Shown: positions 54,234 to 63,629, numbered from the stretch's first letter. The stretch is DNA of 64,000 bases from Anaerostipes sp. 992a (GCF_001940245.1 NZ_MJIG01000004.1:806001-870000); one strand, 5' to 3'. Notes: generated from the sequence alone by a model not told the origin. Numbers and translations are program-made.

Positions 54234-54659
54234 TTATCCGAGCATAAATGTCAGCTCACCAGAACATACAACCTTACCGTCTACACGAGCTGTTCCTTTT
54301 CCAACGCCTACTGGTCCTTTCACCTTGATCATTTCCACTTCTAATTCCAATACATCTCCTGGTGTTACTTTTCCACGGAATTTACATTTGTTGATCCCGC
54401 CGAAAAATGCCAGCTTTCCTTTGTTTTCTTCGGCTGCCAGGCAGCATACAGCTCCCACCTGTGCCAGTGCTTCCACGATCAATACACCAGGCATTACCGG
54501 CATCTGAGGAAAATGTCCAGCGAAAAATGGTTCATTAAATGTTACACATTTCTTCCCTACCGCTCTCTGCCCGATTTCTAATTCTTCAATACGGTCTACC
54601 AATAAGAATGGAGAACGATGAGGAATGATTTCCTGAATCTGTTTTGTATCTAATACCAT
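54234..54659 (-). CDS. fabZ: 3-hydroxyacyl-ACP dehydratase FabZ
   Basis: A 141-residue hot-dog-fold dehydratase. The catalytic His is in [21 protein letters not shown], with the Glu following on the long helix, and the N terminus has [13 protein letters not shown]. In organisms without FabA, FabZ also supports double-bond formation; that cannot be judged here. Confidence 0.96.
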   Translation of the reverse strand: MVLDTKQIQEIIPHRSPFLLVDRIEELEIGQRAVGKKCVTFNEPFFAGHFPQMPVMPGVLIVEALAQVGAVCCLAAEENKGKLAFFGGINKCKFRGKVTPGDVLELEVEMIKVKGPVGVGKGTARVDGKVVCSGELTFMLG

Positions 54660-54672
54660 AATGATTTCCTTT

Positions 54673-55098
54673 CTATTTTACGACGATCAATGGCTGTCCA
54701 TATTCTACCATCTGTTCATTTTCAACGAGAATTGCAGTTACGACTCCATCATACTCACTTTCCACTTCGTTCATCAGCTTCATTGCCTCTACAATTCCGA
54801 TGGTCTGACCTTTCTTTACCGTATCTCCTACCTGAACAAATGGCTCCGCCCCTTCTGATGGAGCTGCATAGAAGGTTCCTACGAGAGGTGCTACGACCTC
54901 CTTACCATCGATCGCTGGTTCTGCCCCTTCGGTCTCAACCATTACCTGCGCTGCAGCTACTGGAGCGGCAACCGTACCAGTTACGGTTACCTGTGGTTTT
55001 TTAATTACAATTTTATAATCATCTTCTTCGTATTTAAATTCTTCGATATTGGCAGAAGAAACTGCTTTAATCAAATCCAGCATTTCCTTTACTTCCAT
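54673..55098 (-). CDS. accB: Biotin carboxyl carrier protein of acetyl-CoA carboxylase
   Basis: A 141-residue carrier. The C-terminal biotinyl domain has the biotin Lys in [14 protein letters not shown] and the thumb-bearing [19 protein letters not shown]; the N-terminal helix and an Ala/Val/Pro-rich linker precede it. It lies between fabF and fabZ. Confidence 0.96.
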   Translation of the reverse strand: MEVKEMLDLIKAVSSANIEEFKYEEDDYKIVIKKPQVTVTGTVAAPVAAAQVMVETEGAEPAIDGKEVVAPLVGTFYAAPSEGAEPFVQVGDTVKKGQTIGIVEAMKLMNEVESEYDGVVTAILVENEQMVEYGQPLIVVK

Positions 55099-55107
55099 CT
55101 TGGCACC

Positions 55108-56352
55108 CTACCCTTCGTATTTTTTAATCAACAAGGTTGCATTATGTCCACCAAATCCTAAGGAGTTGGACATTGCATAATTTACGGTTCTATCTGTTAC
55201 CGGCTCTAATGTGTAATTTAAATCACATTCTTCATCCGGCACCTGTAATCCAACGGTTGGATGGATATAATCTTCCATCACAGATTTTACACATGCGATA
55301 AATTCAATTCCACCAGCTGCTCCTAATGCATGACCGATCATGGATTTTGTAGAGCTGATATTGACATCCTTTGCACTTTCCCCAAATGCCTTCTTGATTG
55401 CCAGTGTCTCAAATGCATCGTTGGCATGTGTGCTAGTTCCATGAGCATTGATGTAATCTACCTCTTCCGGCTTAATCTCTGCTTCATTCATAGCAAATTC
55501 CATAGCTCTTGCGGCACCTTCTCCGTCTTCTGCAGGAGAAGTAATATGGAACGCATCTCCGGTAGAGCCATATCCTACTACTTCTGCCAGGATCTTAGCT
55601 CCTCTTGCTTTTGCGTGTTCATATTCTTCTAAAACGACAATTCCTGCACCTTCTCCCATGACAAATCCATCTCTTTCTTTGTCAAATGGAATGGAACATC
55701 TCTCTGGGTTTTCAGATGAGGATAATGCTGTCAGCGCTGCAAATCCAGCCACGCTGATCGGAGTAATGGCTGCCTCTGTACCACCAGCTACCATCACATC
55801 TGCTTCTCCAACCTGAATACTTCGAAACGCATCTCCAATACAGTTCGTACCTGTTGCACATGCAGTTACCACATTGACACATTTTCCACGTAAGCCAAAC
55901 TGGATGGCTACATTTCCTGCTGCCATATTAGAGATCATCATAGGCACCATTAACGGAGAAACGCGGTTTGGTCCTTTCTTGGAAAGCTTTTCGCATTCCT
56001 TTTCCACTACCTGTAAGCTTCCCACACCAGAACCAACAGCAACACCGATTCTTGCTGTATCTTCCTTTTCCAGATCCAGACCAGAATCCTCTAATGCTTC
56101 CTTGGATGCAGCAATGGCATACTGGGAGAATAAGGACAATCTTCTAGCTTCTCTCGCACTGACATATTTCTTAGGATCAAATCCTTTAACCTCTGCTGCT
56201 AACTTTGCTTTATATTCAGATGCATCAAAATATGTGATCGGTGCAAATCCGATTTTCTGTTCTTTGATGCTGCTCCAAAATTCATCTACAGAATTTCCAA
56301 TTGGGGTAATGGCACCCATTCCTGTTACTACAACTCTTCTTAAATTCTTCAT
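55108..56352 (-). CDS. fabF: Beta-ketoacyl-ACP synthase II FabF
   Basis: A 414-residue condensing enzyme. The catalytic Cys is in VTACATGTNCIGDA, the two His in NAHGTSTHANDAFE and MIGHALGAAGGIE, and the N terminus is RRVVVTGMGAITPIG. It elongates acyl-ACP with malonyl-ACP. The starter enzyme FabH is not in this window. Confidence 0.96.
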   Translation of the reverse strand: MKNLRRVVVTGMGAITPIGNSVDEFWSSIKEQKIGFAPITYFDASEYKAKLAAEVKGFDPKKYVSAREARRLSLFSQYAIAASKEALEDSGLDLEKEDTARIGVAVGSGVGSLQVVEKECEKLSKKGPNRVSPLMVPMMISNMAAGNVAIQFGLRGKCVNVVTACATGTNCIGDAFRSIQVGEADVMVAGGTEAAITPISVAGFAALTALSSSENPERCSIPFDKERDGFVMGEGAGIVVLEEYEHAKARGAKILAEVVGYGSTGDAFHITSPAEDGEGAARAMEFAMNEAEIKPEEVDYINAHGTSTHANDAFETLAIKKAFGESAKDVNISSTKSMIGHALGAAGGIEFIACVKSVMEDYIHPTVGLQVPDEECDLNYTLEPVTDRTVNYAMSNSLGFGGHNATLLIKKYEG

Positions 56353-56364
56353 CGTCTGTCACCT

Positions 56365-57105
56365 CTACATTCCCATTCCGCCATCAACCTGCAGTGTCTG
56401 GCCTGTAATATATGTTGATTTATCTGATGCTAAAAATGCAACTGCTTCCGCGATATCTTCTACCTCTCCCATTCTCTTTAAAGGTACCTGGCTCAAGATG
56501 CCTTCCTTCACTTCATCTGGAAGGATATCTGTCATTTCTGTGCGAATGTAACCTGGTGCGATCGCATTGACACGAATTCCTCTGGAACCGATTTCTCTGG
56601 CCAAAGATTTTGTCATACCGATCAGTCCCGCCTTAGATGCACAGTAATTGATCTGTCCTGCATTTCCGATCACTCCGGATACAGAAGACATATTAATGAT
56701 ACTTCCGCTTCTCTGCTTTAACATGATTCTGGATACATGCTTCATACAGTTAAAAGCACCTTTTAAGTTGACTTCGATGACCTTATCAAAATCTTCTTCT
56801 TTCATCTTCATAACCAGATTGTCTCTTGTAATTCCTGCATTATTTACCAGGATATCGATACGTCCAAATTCTTTCTTTACATCCGTGATCATATTCTTAG
56901 CTGTATCAAAATCAGAAACATCTCCCTGATAGGTCTTCGCTTCTCCACCAGCCGCCTGGATTTCTGCTACAACCTCTTCTGCTTTTTCCTTAGAGCCGCA
57001 GTAATTTACGATTACAGTAGCTCCATAACCTGCTAATGTCTTTGCAATCTGTCTGCCGATTCCACGGCTTGCTCCTGTTACAATGGCAATTTTTCCTGTT
57101 AGCAT
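56365..57105 (-). CDS. fabG: 3-oxoacyl-ACP reductase FabG
   Basis: A 246-residue short-chain dehydrogenase: NADPH loop [16 protein letters not shown] motif, catalytic Ser in [10 protein letters not shown] and the Tyr-Lys pair in [11 protein letters not shown]. The start overlaps the fabD stop by 7 bases. Confidence 0.96.
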   Translation of the reverse strand: MLTGKIAIVTGASRGIGRQIAKTLAGYGATVIVNYCGSKEKAEEVVAEIQAAGGEAKTYQGDVSDFDTAKNMITDVKKEFGRIDILVNNAGITRDNLVMKMKEEDFDKVIEVNLKGAFNCMKHVSRIMLKQRSGSIINMSSVSGVIGNAGQINYCASKAGLIGMTKSLAREIGSRGIRVNAIAPGYIRTEMTDILPDEVKEGILSQVPLKRMGEVEDIAEAVAFLASDKSTYITGQTLQVDGGMGM

Positions 57106-58025
57106 GAAGTTACCTCCTTCAATTTTTCCAAATCTTCCACTTTCTCTATATTCAAAATCTTCACTTTACGATTTACTTTTTTTACAAAACCAGACAATGT
57201 CTTTCCTGGTCCGATTTCAATAAAAGTATCCGCTCCGTCTTCCAACATCTTTTCTACAGATTGTTCCCAACGGACAGAAGAATAAACTTGTTTTCCTAAT
57301 AATTCTTTTACCTGTGCAGCTTCTGTTACGAAATCAGCTGTGGTATTAGCCACATATGGAACTTCCGGTTCGTTGATCTGCACATCCTTTAATACATCCA
57401 GAAGCTTTTCTCCTGCTTCCTTTAACATATAAGAGTGAAATGGTCCGCTGACCTTTAATGGTACCACTCTTCTTGCTCCTGCTTCTTTTAAGCTTTCTCC
57501 AGCCTTCTTTACTGCGTCTGTCTCTCCAGAAATAACAATCTGGCCAGGGCAGTTATAATTAGCGATAGTTACGATTCCCTCTGTCTGCTCACAGATTTCT
57601 TCGATCAATTCCTTCTTAGTCCCTAAAACTGCAGCCATTGCACCCTGTCCCAATGGCACAGTATCCTGCATTAAGATTCCTCTCTGACGTACCACCTTCA
57701 CTGCATCTTCAAATGACATTGTGCCATTTGCTACCAGTGCACAGTATTCTCCAAGGCTCAGTCCGGCTGTCATATCTGCCTTGATCCCTGCCTTCTCCAC
57801 CTGCTTCAAGATTGCAATACTTGCGGTTACCATCGCTGCCTGTGTATATTCTGTCATATTGATCTTTTCATTTTCTTCAAAGCACAGCTCTTCCATGCTA
57901 AAGCCTAAAGCCTTTGATGCCTGCTCAAATACTTCTCTGCTGTCTTCAAACTGATCATAAAAATCCTTTGCCATACCTACATACTGTGCTCCCTGTCCAG
58001 GAAACATAAATACAACTTTGCCCAT
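57099..58025 (-). CDS. fabD: Malonyl-CoA:ACP transacylase FabD
   Basis: A 308-residue acyltransferase. N terminus [13 protein letters not shown], active Ser in [13 protein letters not shown], catalytic His in SGPFHSYML, and [12 protein letters not shown] near the C terminus. The ATG at 58025 with GAGG ahead fits the family N terminus; an open frame nine codons longer does not. It lies after a hairpin and FabT-like sites that separate it from acpP. Confidence 0.95.
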   Translation of the reverse strand: MGKVVFMFPGQGAQYVGMAKDFYDQFEDSREVFEQASKALGFSMEELCFEENEKINMTEYTQAAMVTASIAILKQVEKAGIKADMTAGLSLGEYCALVANGTMSFEDAVKVVRQRGILMQDTVPLGQGAMAAVLGTKKELIEEICEQTEGIVTIANYNCPGQIVISGETDAVKKAGESLKEAGARRVVPLKVSGPFHSYMLKEAGEKLLDVLKDVQINEPEVPYVANTTADFVTEAAQVKELLGKQVYSSVRWEQSVEKMLEDGADTFIEIGPGKTLSGFVKKVNRKVKILNIEKVEDLEKLKEVTSC

Positions 58026-58076
58026 GTTACACCTCATTCTCATACTGTTCACTATTCATTACTTTGATTTCCGAAT

Positions 58077-58093
58077 ACTTTGAAATCCAAACT
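58077..58093. promoter_or_regulatory. Second FabT-like operator, before fabD
   Basis: AGTTTGGATTTCAAAGT on the minus strand, a near-palindrome like the acpP site. A further half-like ACTTTGATTTCCGAATACT begins at 58061, sixteen bases away. It lies between the acpP terminator and fabD, which suggests separate control of the downstream genes. Confidence 0.45.
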
Positions 58094-58104
58094 AATATTT
58101 TTCT

Positions 58105-58144
58105 AAAAAAGTGGCTTATAATCAAGTACGGTTGATTATAAGCC
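58105..58144 (-). terminator. Intrinsic terminator between acpP and fabD
   Basis: GGCTTATAATCAA and TTGATTATAAGCC form a perfect 13-base stem around a six-base loop (58113-58144), followed on the minus strand by AC and six T. Partial read-through would give much more acpP mRNA than fab mRNA, fitting the high demand for acyl carrier protein. Confidence 0.85.
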
Positions 58145-58155
58145 GTGTATTCTTC

Positions 58156-58389
58156 TTAGTCTTCTACACCTTTGTTCTTTAAGTAGTTGATAACATCTCC
58201 TACGGTATTTAAGTTTGTTAAATCTTCAGAAGGGATATCTACATCATATTCTTCTTCTAAAGCCATAACTAATTCAAATAAATCTAAAGAATCTGCATCT
58301 AAATCATCTTTAAAAGATGTTTCTAATTCTACTTCGCTTTCGCTAACACCTAACTGCTCAGCAATGATTTCTTTCATTTTTTCTAACAT
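58156..58389 (-). CDS. acpP: Acyl carrier protein
   Basis: A 77-residue acidic helical carrier with the phosphopantetheine Ser in DADSLDLFELVMALEEEYD. It has a strong promoter with a FabT-like operator and an AAAGGAGA ribosome site. First gene of the fatty-acid cluster. Confidence 0.96.
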   Translation of the reverse strand: MLEKMKEIIAEQLGVSESEVELETSFKDDLDADSLDLFELVMALEEEYDVDIPSEDLTNLNTVGDVINYLKNKGVED

Positions 58390-58431
58390 AACTTTAATCT
58401 CCTTTAATAAACCCTAATAATCATTTTAAAT

Positions 58432-58448
58432 AGTTTGATAGTCAAAGT
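58432..58448. promoter_or_regulatory. FabT-like operator at the acpP promoter
   Basis: ACTTTGACTATCAAACT on the minus strand, a 17-base near-palindrome that matches the TTTGAxxxTCAAA pattern bound by the MarR-type fatty-acid regulator FabT in streptococci and other Firmicutes. It overlaps the -10 box by three bases, so binding would block initiation. No fabT gene is in the window. Confidence 0.65.
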
Positions 58449-58474
58449 ATACCTTCCAGTACCCCCTTTGTCAA
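58446..58474 (-). promoter_or_regulatory. Strong sigma-A promoter of acpP
   Basis: TTGACA (58469-58474) and TATACT (58446-58451) with 17-base spacing on the minus strand; the best promoter match in the window. Confidence 0.85.
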
Positions 58475-58614
58475 GCTATTTCCATATGTTTCTTTTCTAA
58501 TCACTATTATAATGACCCATTTCCCCGTATGCAACTCTTTTTTTTATGGATGAACACATTTCATGAAACGTCTTTTAAACTTTTGTATAAAATTAAAAAC
58601 ATACAAAAAAGTTA

Positions 58615-58643
58615 TTGCAAAATGAAAAAATTGGGTCTACATT
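58615..58643 (+). promoter_or_regulatory. Promoter of the ArsB/NhaD-type transporter gene
   Basis: TTGCAA (58615-58620) and TACATT (58638-58643), 17-base spacing, about 45 bases ahead of the start codon. Divergent from acpP. Confidence 0.5.
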
Positions 58644-58688
58644 ATTCAAGAAAGTTTAATACTTACCTATTAAAAGGAGGAACGCAAA

Positions 58689-59957
58689 ATGACAATTCAA
58701 CAAATTATTGCCGTCGTTATTTTCATAGTAACTATGACAGCAATCATGACAGAAAAGGTCCATCGTACCGTAGCTGCCATGACTGGTGCCATTTTATTAT
58801 TGGTAACCGGTATCTTAAGTCTTGATACTGCAATTGGATATGTGGATGTAAATACCTTAGGCGTATTGGTAGGAATGATGTTATTTGTCGGCATCGTCAA
58901 AAATTCCGGAATCTTTGAATACATAGCCATCAAAGCAGCAAAGCTTGCCAAAGGACGCCCATGGCCTATCATGGTAGCTTTCATTGTGATCACAGCTGTC
59001 CTTTCTGCCTTTTTAGATAACGTAACAACCGTTTTATTGGTAGGACCTATGACTCTGGCCATTACAAAAATGCTGAATGTAAACCCAATTCCATATATTA
59101 TGACGCAGATTATGGCATCTAACATCGGTGGTACTGCCACTTTGATCGGTGACCCACCAAACATTATGATCGGAAGTGCTGCCGACCTTGGATTTGGTGA
59201 CTTCTTGTTAAATACTGGTATGGCTTCTATCATCGTTTTAATCATCAGTATTTTGTGCTATTATGTATTGTATCGAAAACAACTGATCGTAGATGAAGCA
59301 AATATTAAAAAAGTCATGGCTCTGGATGAGAAAAAATCCATTGTCAATCCGGCATTAATGAAAAAGAGTATTCTCATGCTCTGCCTGGTCGCTCTGGGAT
59401 TCATTCTCCATAGCCAGTTACATTTAGAGTCCTGTTACATCTCTCTATCTGCCGCCTGCATTATGCTGCTGATCGGGAAACAGGATCCAGAAGAAATCAT
59501 CGCTACTGTAGAGTGGTCTACGATTCTATTCTTTATCGGTTTATTCGTCGTTGTCGGCGGACTGGAGCAGGTAGGCATTATTGACAGCCTTGCACATGGT
59601 CTGGTGGACATCACAGGTGGCAATATGTTGATCACCATGATGGCAATTTTATGGATTGCAGCGATTGTTTCTGCATTTTTGGATAATATTCCATTTGTGG
59701 CTACCTTGATTCCACTGATCATAACCATTGGAAAGACCGGCATGGATATTACTCCTTTATGGTGGGCACTGTCTCTTGGCGCATGTCTGGGTGGTAATGG
59801 TACCTTGATCGGTGCCTCTGCCAATGTGGTCTTATCTGGCATCAGCAATAAGGCCGGCCATAAGATTACCTTTGCCTCCTACTTTAAGGTTGGTTTTCCA
59901 ATGATGATCCTATCCATCATCATAAGCAGCATCTTTTTATTAATCCGCTTTGCATAA
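58689..59957 (+). CDS. ArsB/NhaD-superfamily membrane transporter
   Basis: A 422-residue integral membrane protein of the ion-transporter (ArsB/NhaD/P protein) group, with about eleven hydrophobic segments in two inverted halves. The hallmark repeats are FLDNVTTVLLVGPM with SNIGGTATLIGDPPNIMIGS in the first half and FLDNIPFVATLIPLI with CLGGNGTLIGASANVV in the second. Substrates in the group include sodium, arsenite and organic anions; no arsenic genes are adjacent, so I leave the substrate open. An AAAGGAGG ribosome site precedes it. Confidence 0.88.
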   Translation: MTIQQIIAVVIFIVTMTAIMTEKVHRTVAAMTGAILLLVTGILSLDTAIGYVDVNTLGVLVGMMLFVGIVKNSGIFEYIAIKAAKLAKGRPWPIMVAFIVITAVLSAFLDNVTTVLLVGPMTLAITKMLNVNPIPYIMTQIMASNIGGTATLIGDPPNIMIGSAADLGFGDFLLNTGMASIIVLIISILCYYVLYRKQLIVDEANIKKVMALDEKKSIVNPALMKKSILMLCLVALGFILHSQLHLESCYISLSAACIMLLIGKQDPEEIIATVEWSTILFFIGLFVVVGGLEQVGIIDSLAHGLVDITGGNMLITMMAILWIAAIVSAFLDNIPFVATLIPLIITIGKTGMDITPLWWALSLGACLGGNGTLIGASANVVLSGISNKAGHKITFASYFKVGFPMMILSIIISSIFLLIRFA

Positions 59958-59971
59958 GGGAGGAATGATAT

Positions 59972-60469
59972 ATGAAATTATCTGTAAGTGGAGATTATAT
60001 CAATATGCTTCTGCGTCAAATGGGCGCAACCAGCATCAAACATTTTGACAGTAAGATGAACATCGTAAACTTCGATCTGGGAGATGGACTGATCGTATCT
60101 TATGTATATAATGTCACAAGAAAAAATAAATACTTTCTTCAGCGTATGCGCCCGTACTCCTTAGTAGAAGGCTTTTACGCTACAGAAGAAGAAATCATTG
60201 AGTTTATCCGCAAAGATATCGCCAGATTTAAAAACGCGAAAAACAGCAAGAACTTTAATACTTTCCTGTTAATTTCCCATCTGGGTCATCATGTATCTTC
60301 CCATATCGAAGAATTATTCTTAAATTATAACGTTCCGGAAGAACAGATGCGAAAGATTGAAAAGGAACTGGAAGATTCTCTCTACGATATTCTGGAAATG
60401 TTCCACAAATGCGAAAAAATTGATGTGGAAGGAAAGCAGGACGAAACGAATTCTAATTTGGACGAATAA
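59972..60469 (+). CDS. Conserved-looking protein of unknown function
   Basis: A 165-residue soluble protein I do not recognise. The first half looks alpha/beta (SVSGDYINMLLRQMGATSIKHFDS, NFDLGDGLIVSYVYNV); the second half is helical and charged (KDIARFKNAKNSKNFNTF, then an acidic coil-like tail). It has GGGAGGAAT ahead and lies 14 bases after the transporter gene, so the two form an operon; a partner or regulator of that transporter is an inference only. Confidence 0.7.
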   Translation: MKLSVSGDYINMLLRQMGATSIKHFDSKMNIVNFDLGDGLIVSYVYNVTRKNKYFLQRMRPYSLVEGFYATEEEIIEFIRKDIARFKNAKNSKNFNTFLLISHLGHHVSSHIEELFLNYNVPEEQMRKIEKELEDSLYDILEMFHKCEKIDVEGKQDETNSNLDE

Positions 60470-60654
60470 AGAGAGAAATCATCTTCCAATACACCGTACG
60501 TCATAAAGCTCATGAGTGTTTTTGTAAATAAATGTAAATTATAATTGGCTTTTCTGACACGAAATGTTATAATATTACCATCTGGTAAAATATGGAAAAC
60601 AATAAATATTGAACCATCTGGCCAGAAATATTATACTAGAAGGAGAATGAGAAG

Positions 60655-61037
60655 ATGTCAGAAAAAACCGAAGGATGATGGAGCGATGCCGAAAATTAGA
60701 GGAATCCATAGGAAAAGGTGTTCTGGCAGAATTTCTAAGAAAGAACAGAGATGAGGTGCGGGACATGATTTTGACAGAGTATAATGAACAAAAGCATATC
60801 GAAAACGAAAAAAAATGGAGTTACGAAGAGGGATTACAGCTGGGCGAGGAAATCGGTGAAGCACGAGGAAGACGGCTGGGTGAAAAAATTGGAAAAATGC
60901 AAGCAGTTAAGGATATGATCATACGATTATCTCAAAAAAAAGAGATTTCTTTAAAAGAAGCTATGGAAATGCTGGATATCCCGGAAGAATATCAAAATGA
61001 GTATCTTGATCTAATTAAAAGTAACGATAACAAGTAA
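60655..61037 (+). pseudogene. C-terminal remnant of a PD-(D/E)XK (Rpn-like) transposase-family gene
   Basis: An open frame from 60675 encodes 120 residues that resemble only the C-terminal tail of Rpn/PDDEXK family proteins: EFLRKNRDEVRDMILTEYNEQKHIENEK, a Gly/Glu/Arg-rich GEEIGEARGRRLGEKIGK, then a helical end. The nuclease domain that should precede it is missing. Just upstream, AAGGAGAATGAGAAG followed by ATG at 60655 opens a seven-codon frame in another register that hits a stop, as if a start region had been joined to a tail by deletion. It lies next to repeat copy B. Confidence 0.65.
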
Positions 61038-61049
61038 TAGAATAAATGC

Positions 61050-61458
61050 GGGTTTTATGGACTAAATGAAGAAGAAAATTTCTCCTCCTGCGCCTAGGAT
61101 GCCAGAACGTAAGAACAACCAAAGCTGTCTGGATTTACCCCCGAGCCAAACCCTAATCCGCTCCGCTAGTCGGGCTTGGCATGGCACAAGACGAACTGCC
61201 TTCTTTTTTTCCATAACAGTTGGAAAGGTAAGTAAACTTCCCTACCAACTGTCCTATGGAAAACAGTCATCTTCGATGCCTGAAGCAGTTCTGGTGATAG
61301 AATCCAGCCAACAGGTTGTTCTAACATTCCGCATATGTCGCTTTCGGAGAAGTTTTCTTCTTTGCCATGTTCCGTTTCTCCATATGAATATAGGAAAAAC
61401 ATGTATCAGATTTGGAAGCTCCGAAGCCTGATTGCTTCTGGAATGATTTCGTTCTCAC
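61050..61458. repeat. Dispersed non-coding repeat, short copy (B)
   Basis: About 409 bases, from GGGTTTTATGGACTAAATG to AATGATTTCGTTCTCAC, matching the outer parts of copy A in the same orientation but without its 200-base middle. It keeps the long hairpin with arms TTTTCCAT/ATGGAAAA and ACAGTTGG/CCAACTGT (about 61209-61262) and the GAGCCAAACCC/GGGCTTGGC pairing (about 61143-61180). The right end touches the glgX stop codon at 61459, and the left end is 13 bases after the transposase remnant. Confidence 0.85.
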
Positions 61459-63612
61459 TCAGCATTCTTGATCCGGCTGATAAAAGCTTCTTGCCGTAAA
61501 GACAGCAACGGTCCGTGGACGCAATACATACGTATCGATGACCCTCTTTTCCTCTCCTTCCGGATAACAATACCGCCCTTTTTCATCTCCATAAGTATCC
61601 ACACTCAAATACCAGGAGCCTGCCATATGGAGCTGTGGTAAAGTAATCTCCACATCTTCCCAATAGCTGTTCACAGATACATAGACAATATCATCTCTGC
61701 CTTTTTCTTTATCATATCCAGCAAAGCTGACAGAAAACGTTCTTGCATCCCTTGGTATCGTAAGGTCCTCCGCATCAATATTGTGGGTATGCAAAAGATC
61801 CATGCCACAGATTGCATTTGGAAGCTTCTTTCGAATGACCACATGCTTCTTTCGATAATCGATCATAAACTGAAAGAACTTGAATAATTCTTTGTTCTTT
61901 TCTAGCAAAGACCAATCCAGCCAGGAAATCTCACCATCCTGGCAATAACAGTTATTATTTCCCTGCTGGGTATTGCCAAATTCATCTCCAGCTAAGAACA
62001 TCGGTGTTCCCCTGCTGCACATCAGAACAGCACATGCATTCCGAATCATCCGATATCGCAGACTTAGCACTTCCGGGTCATCCGTCTCTCCTTCTGCCCC
62101 ACAGTTCCAGCTACGGTTGTCATTGGCCCCATCCGTATTAAACCATCCATTGCTTTCATTATGCTTTTCATTATAGCTATAGAGATCATATAAGGTAAAT
62201 CCATCGTGACAGGTAATAAAATTAATACATGAGTTATACCCGGCATAGGCCCCCGCGTAATCGGAATAGAGCCCTCCATACAAATCTCCAGAACCAGATA
62301 CGCTCCAGGCTGCATTCCAGGATTCCCAATTTTCTCCTTTTAAAAATCCCCGAATAGAGTCTCTATAACGTCCATTCCATTCGGCCCATCTCTTATGTGC
62401 CGGGAAGCTTCCCACCTGATAGATTCCGCCAGCATCCCATGCCTCTGCGATCAGCTTCACATTGCTTAAAATAGGATCATTGGCCAGACTTTCCAGAAGC
62501 GGAGGATTGTTCATCGGAGAACCATCCTTGTTTCTTCCAAGAATCGATGCCAGGTCAAACCGAAATCCATCGATACGGTAGTGGATCGTCCAATACTGCA
62601 GACATTCCAGGATCATCTGCCGTACAATTGGATGATTGCAATTTAAGGTATTGCCACAGCCACTGAAATTATAGTAGTTTCCATCCGGTGTCAGCATATA
62701 ATAAATCTGATTATCAATTCCTTTATAACTAAATGTTTTTCCCTGCTCATTTCCTTCTGCTGTATGATTAAATACTACGTCTAAGATTACCTCAATCCCA
62801 TTGTTATGAAGCTCTCGAATCAATTCTTTTAACTCTCGCCCCTCATAATTGTATTCATCGGCTGCCGTATAGCTGGAGTTTGGTGCAAAGAAGCTGACTG
62901 TATTATAGCCCCAGTAATCGATCAGAGTTTTTCCCTTCACCTTACGAGGTGCCAGCATCTCATCAAATTCAAAAATTGGCATCAGCTCTACCGCATTAAC
63001 CCCCAATTCCTTCAAATACGGAATCTTTTCCTTTAATCCTGCAAAAGTACCTTTGTGCTCCACTCCAGAAGAATCATGCTTTGTAAATCCTCTTACATGA
63101 AGCTCATAAATAATCAAATCACTCATTTCCCGCTTAGACTGCGGCATTTCGCCCCAATCGAAGGAATCACGGACCACTCTGGCATGATAAGTCGCTGTCT
63201 GCTTCTGTCCCCAGATTCTCTGCCCAGCCACCGCCTTTGCATAAGGATCCAGTAAAATATTATTCTTATCAAACAGCAGCCCCTTCTCCGGCTCATATGG
63301 GCCATCGATACGATATGCATATTCAAACTTTTCAATATCCAGATTAAAGACGATCATAGAATATACGTCTCCAATTTTATACTCCTCTGGAAATGGAAGC
63401 ACTGCATATGGCTCTTCCTCTCCCCGATGAAAAAGCAGCAGCTCGCAACTGGTTCCCTCATGGGTATGAATGGTAAAATTTACTCCCATTGGAAGTACCG
63501 TTGCCCCATTGCTGTCAAAATAGCCCGGACGAACCGGATATCCACAAATCTCACCCATTGGTTTTACTTTCAGTGGAAATTCTGATATATATTTATGGTT
63601 ATATTGCTTCAT
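61459..63612 (-). CDS. glgX: Glycogen debranching enzyme (GlgX/isoamylase type)
   Basis: A 717-residue GH13 enzyme that cleaves alpha-1,6 branches of glycogen or limit dextrin in the cytoplasm; no signal peptide. An N-terminal CBM48-like domain is followed by the catalytic barrel with DVVFNHTAEGN, nucleophile Asp in DGFRFDLAS, acid/base Glu in LIAEAWDAGG and the third Asp in ITCHDGFTLYDL. The start at 63612 has AGGAGG six bases ahead; the open frame continues 16 codons upstream without support. Pullulanase-like specificity cannot be excluded. Confidence 0.9.
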   Translation of the reverse strand: MKQYNHKYISEFPLKVKPMGEICGYPVRPGYFDSNGATVLPMGVNFTIHTHEGTSCELLLFHRGEEEPYAVLPFPEEYKIGDVYSMIVFNLDIEKFEYAYRIDGPYEPEKGLLFDKNNILLDPYAKAVAGQRIWGQKQTATYHARVVRDSFDWGEMPQSKREMSDLIIYELHVRGFTKHDSSGVEHKGTFAGLKEKIPYLKELGVNAVELMPIFEFDEMLAPRKVKGKTLIDYWGYNTVSFFAPNSSYTAADEYNYEGRELKELIRELHNNGIEVILDVVFNHTAEGNEQGKTFSYKGIDNQIYYMLTPDGNYYNFSGCGNTLNCNHPIVRQMILECLQYWTIHYRIDGFRFDLASILGRNKDGSPMNNPPLLESLANDPILSNVKLIAEAWDAGGIYQVGSFPAHKRWAEWNGRYRDSIRGFLKGENWESWNAAWSVSGSGDLYGGLYSDYAGAYAGYNSCINFITCHDGFTLYDLYSYNEKHNESNGWFNTDGANDNRSWNCGAEGETDDPEVLSLRYRMIRNACAVLMCSRGTPMFLAGDEFGNTQQGNNNCYCQDGEISWLDWSLLEKNKELFKFFQFMIDYRKKHVVIRKKLPNAICGMDLLHTHNIDAEDLTIPRDARTFSVSFAGYDKEKGRDDIVYVSVNSYWEDVEITLPQLHMAGSWYLSVDTYGDEKGRYCYPEGEEKRVIDTYVLRPRTVAVFTARSFYQPDQEC

Positions 63613-63629
63613 CTTCTTCCTCCTGTGTC

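Noticed and set aside
58697-59245. 182-codon open frame antisense to the ArsB/NhaD-type transporter
   Set aside because: Shadow frame; the plus strand shows the paired family motifs.
60545-60754. Open frame of 69 codons on the plus strand upstream of the transposase remnant
   Set aside because: Overlaps the remnant in another register, has no ribosome site and a basic low-complexity composition.
61066-61431. Open frame of 121 codons on the plus strand within repeat copy B
   Set aside because: The same frame in copy A is broken by a one-base difference after about 25 codons, and there is no ribosome site; it is read as part of a non-coding repeat.
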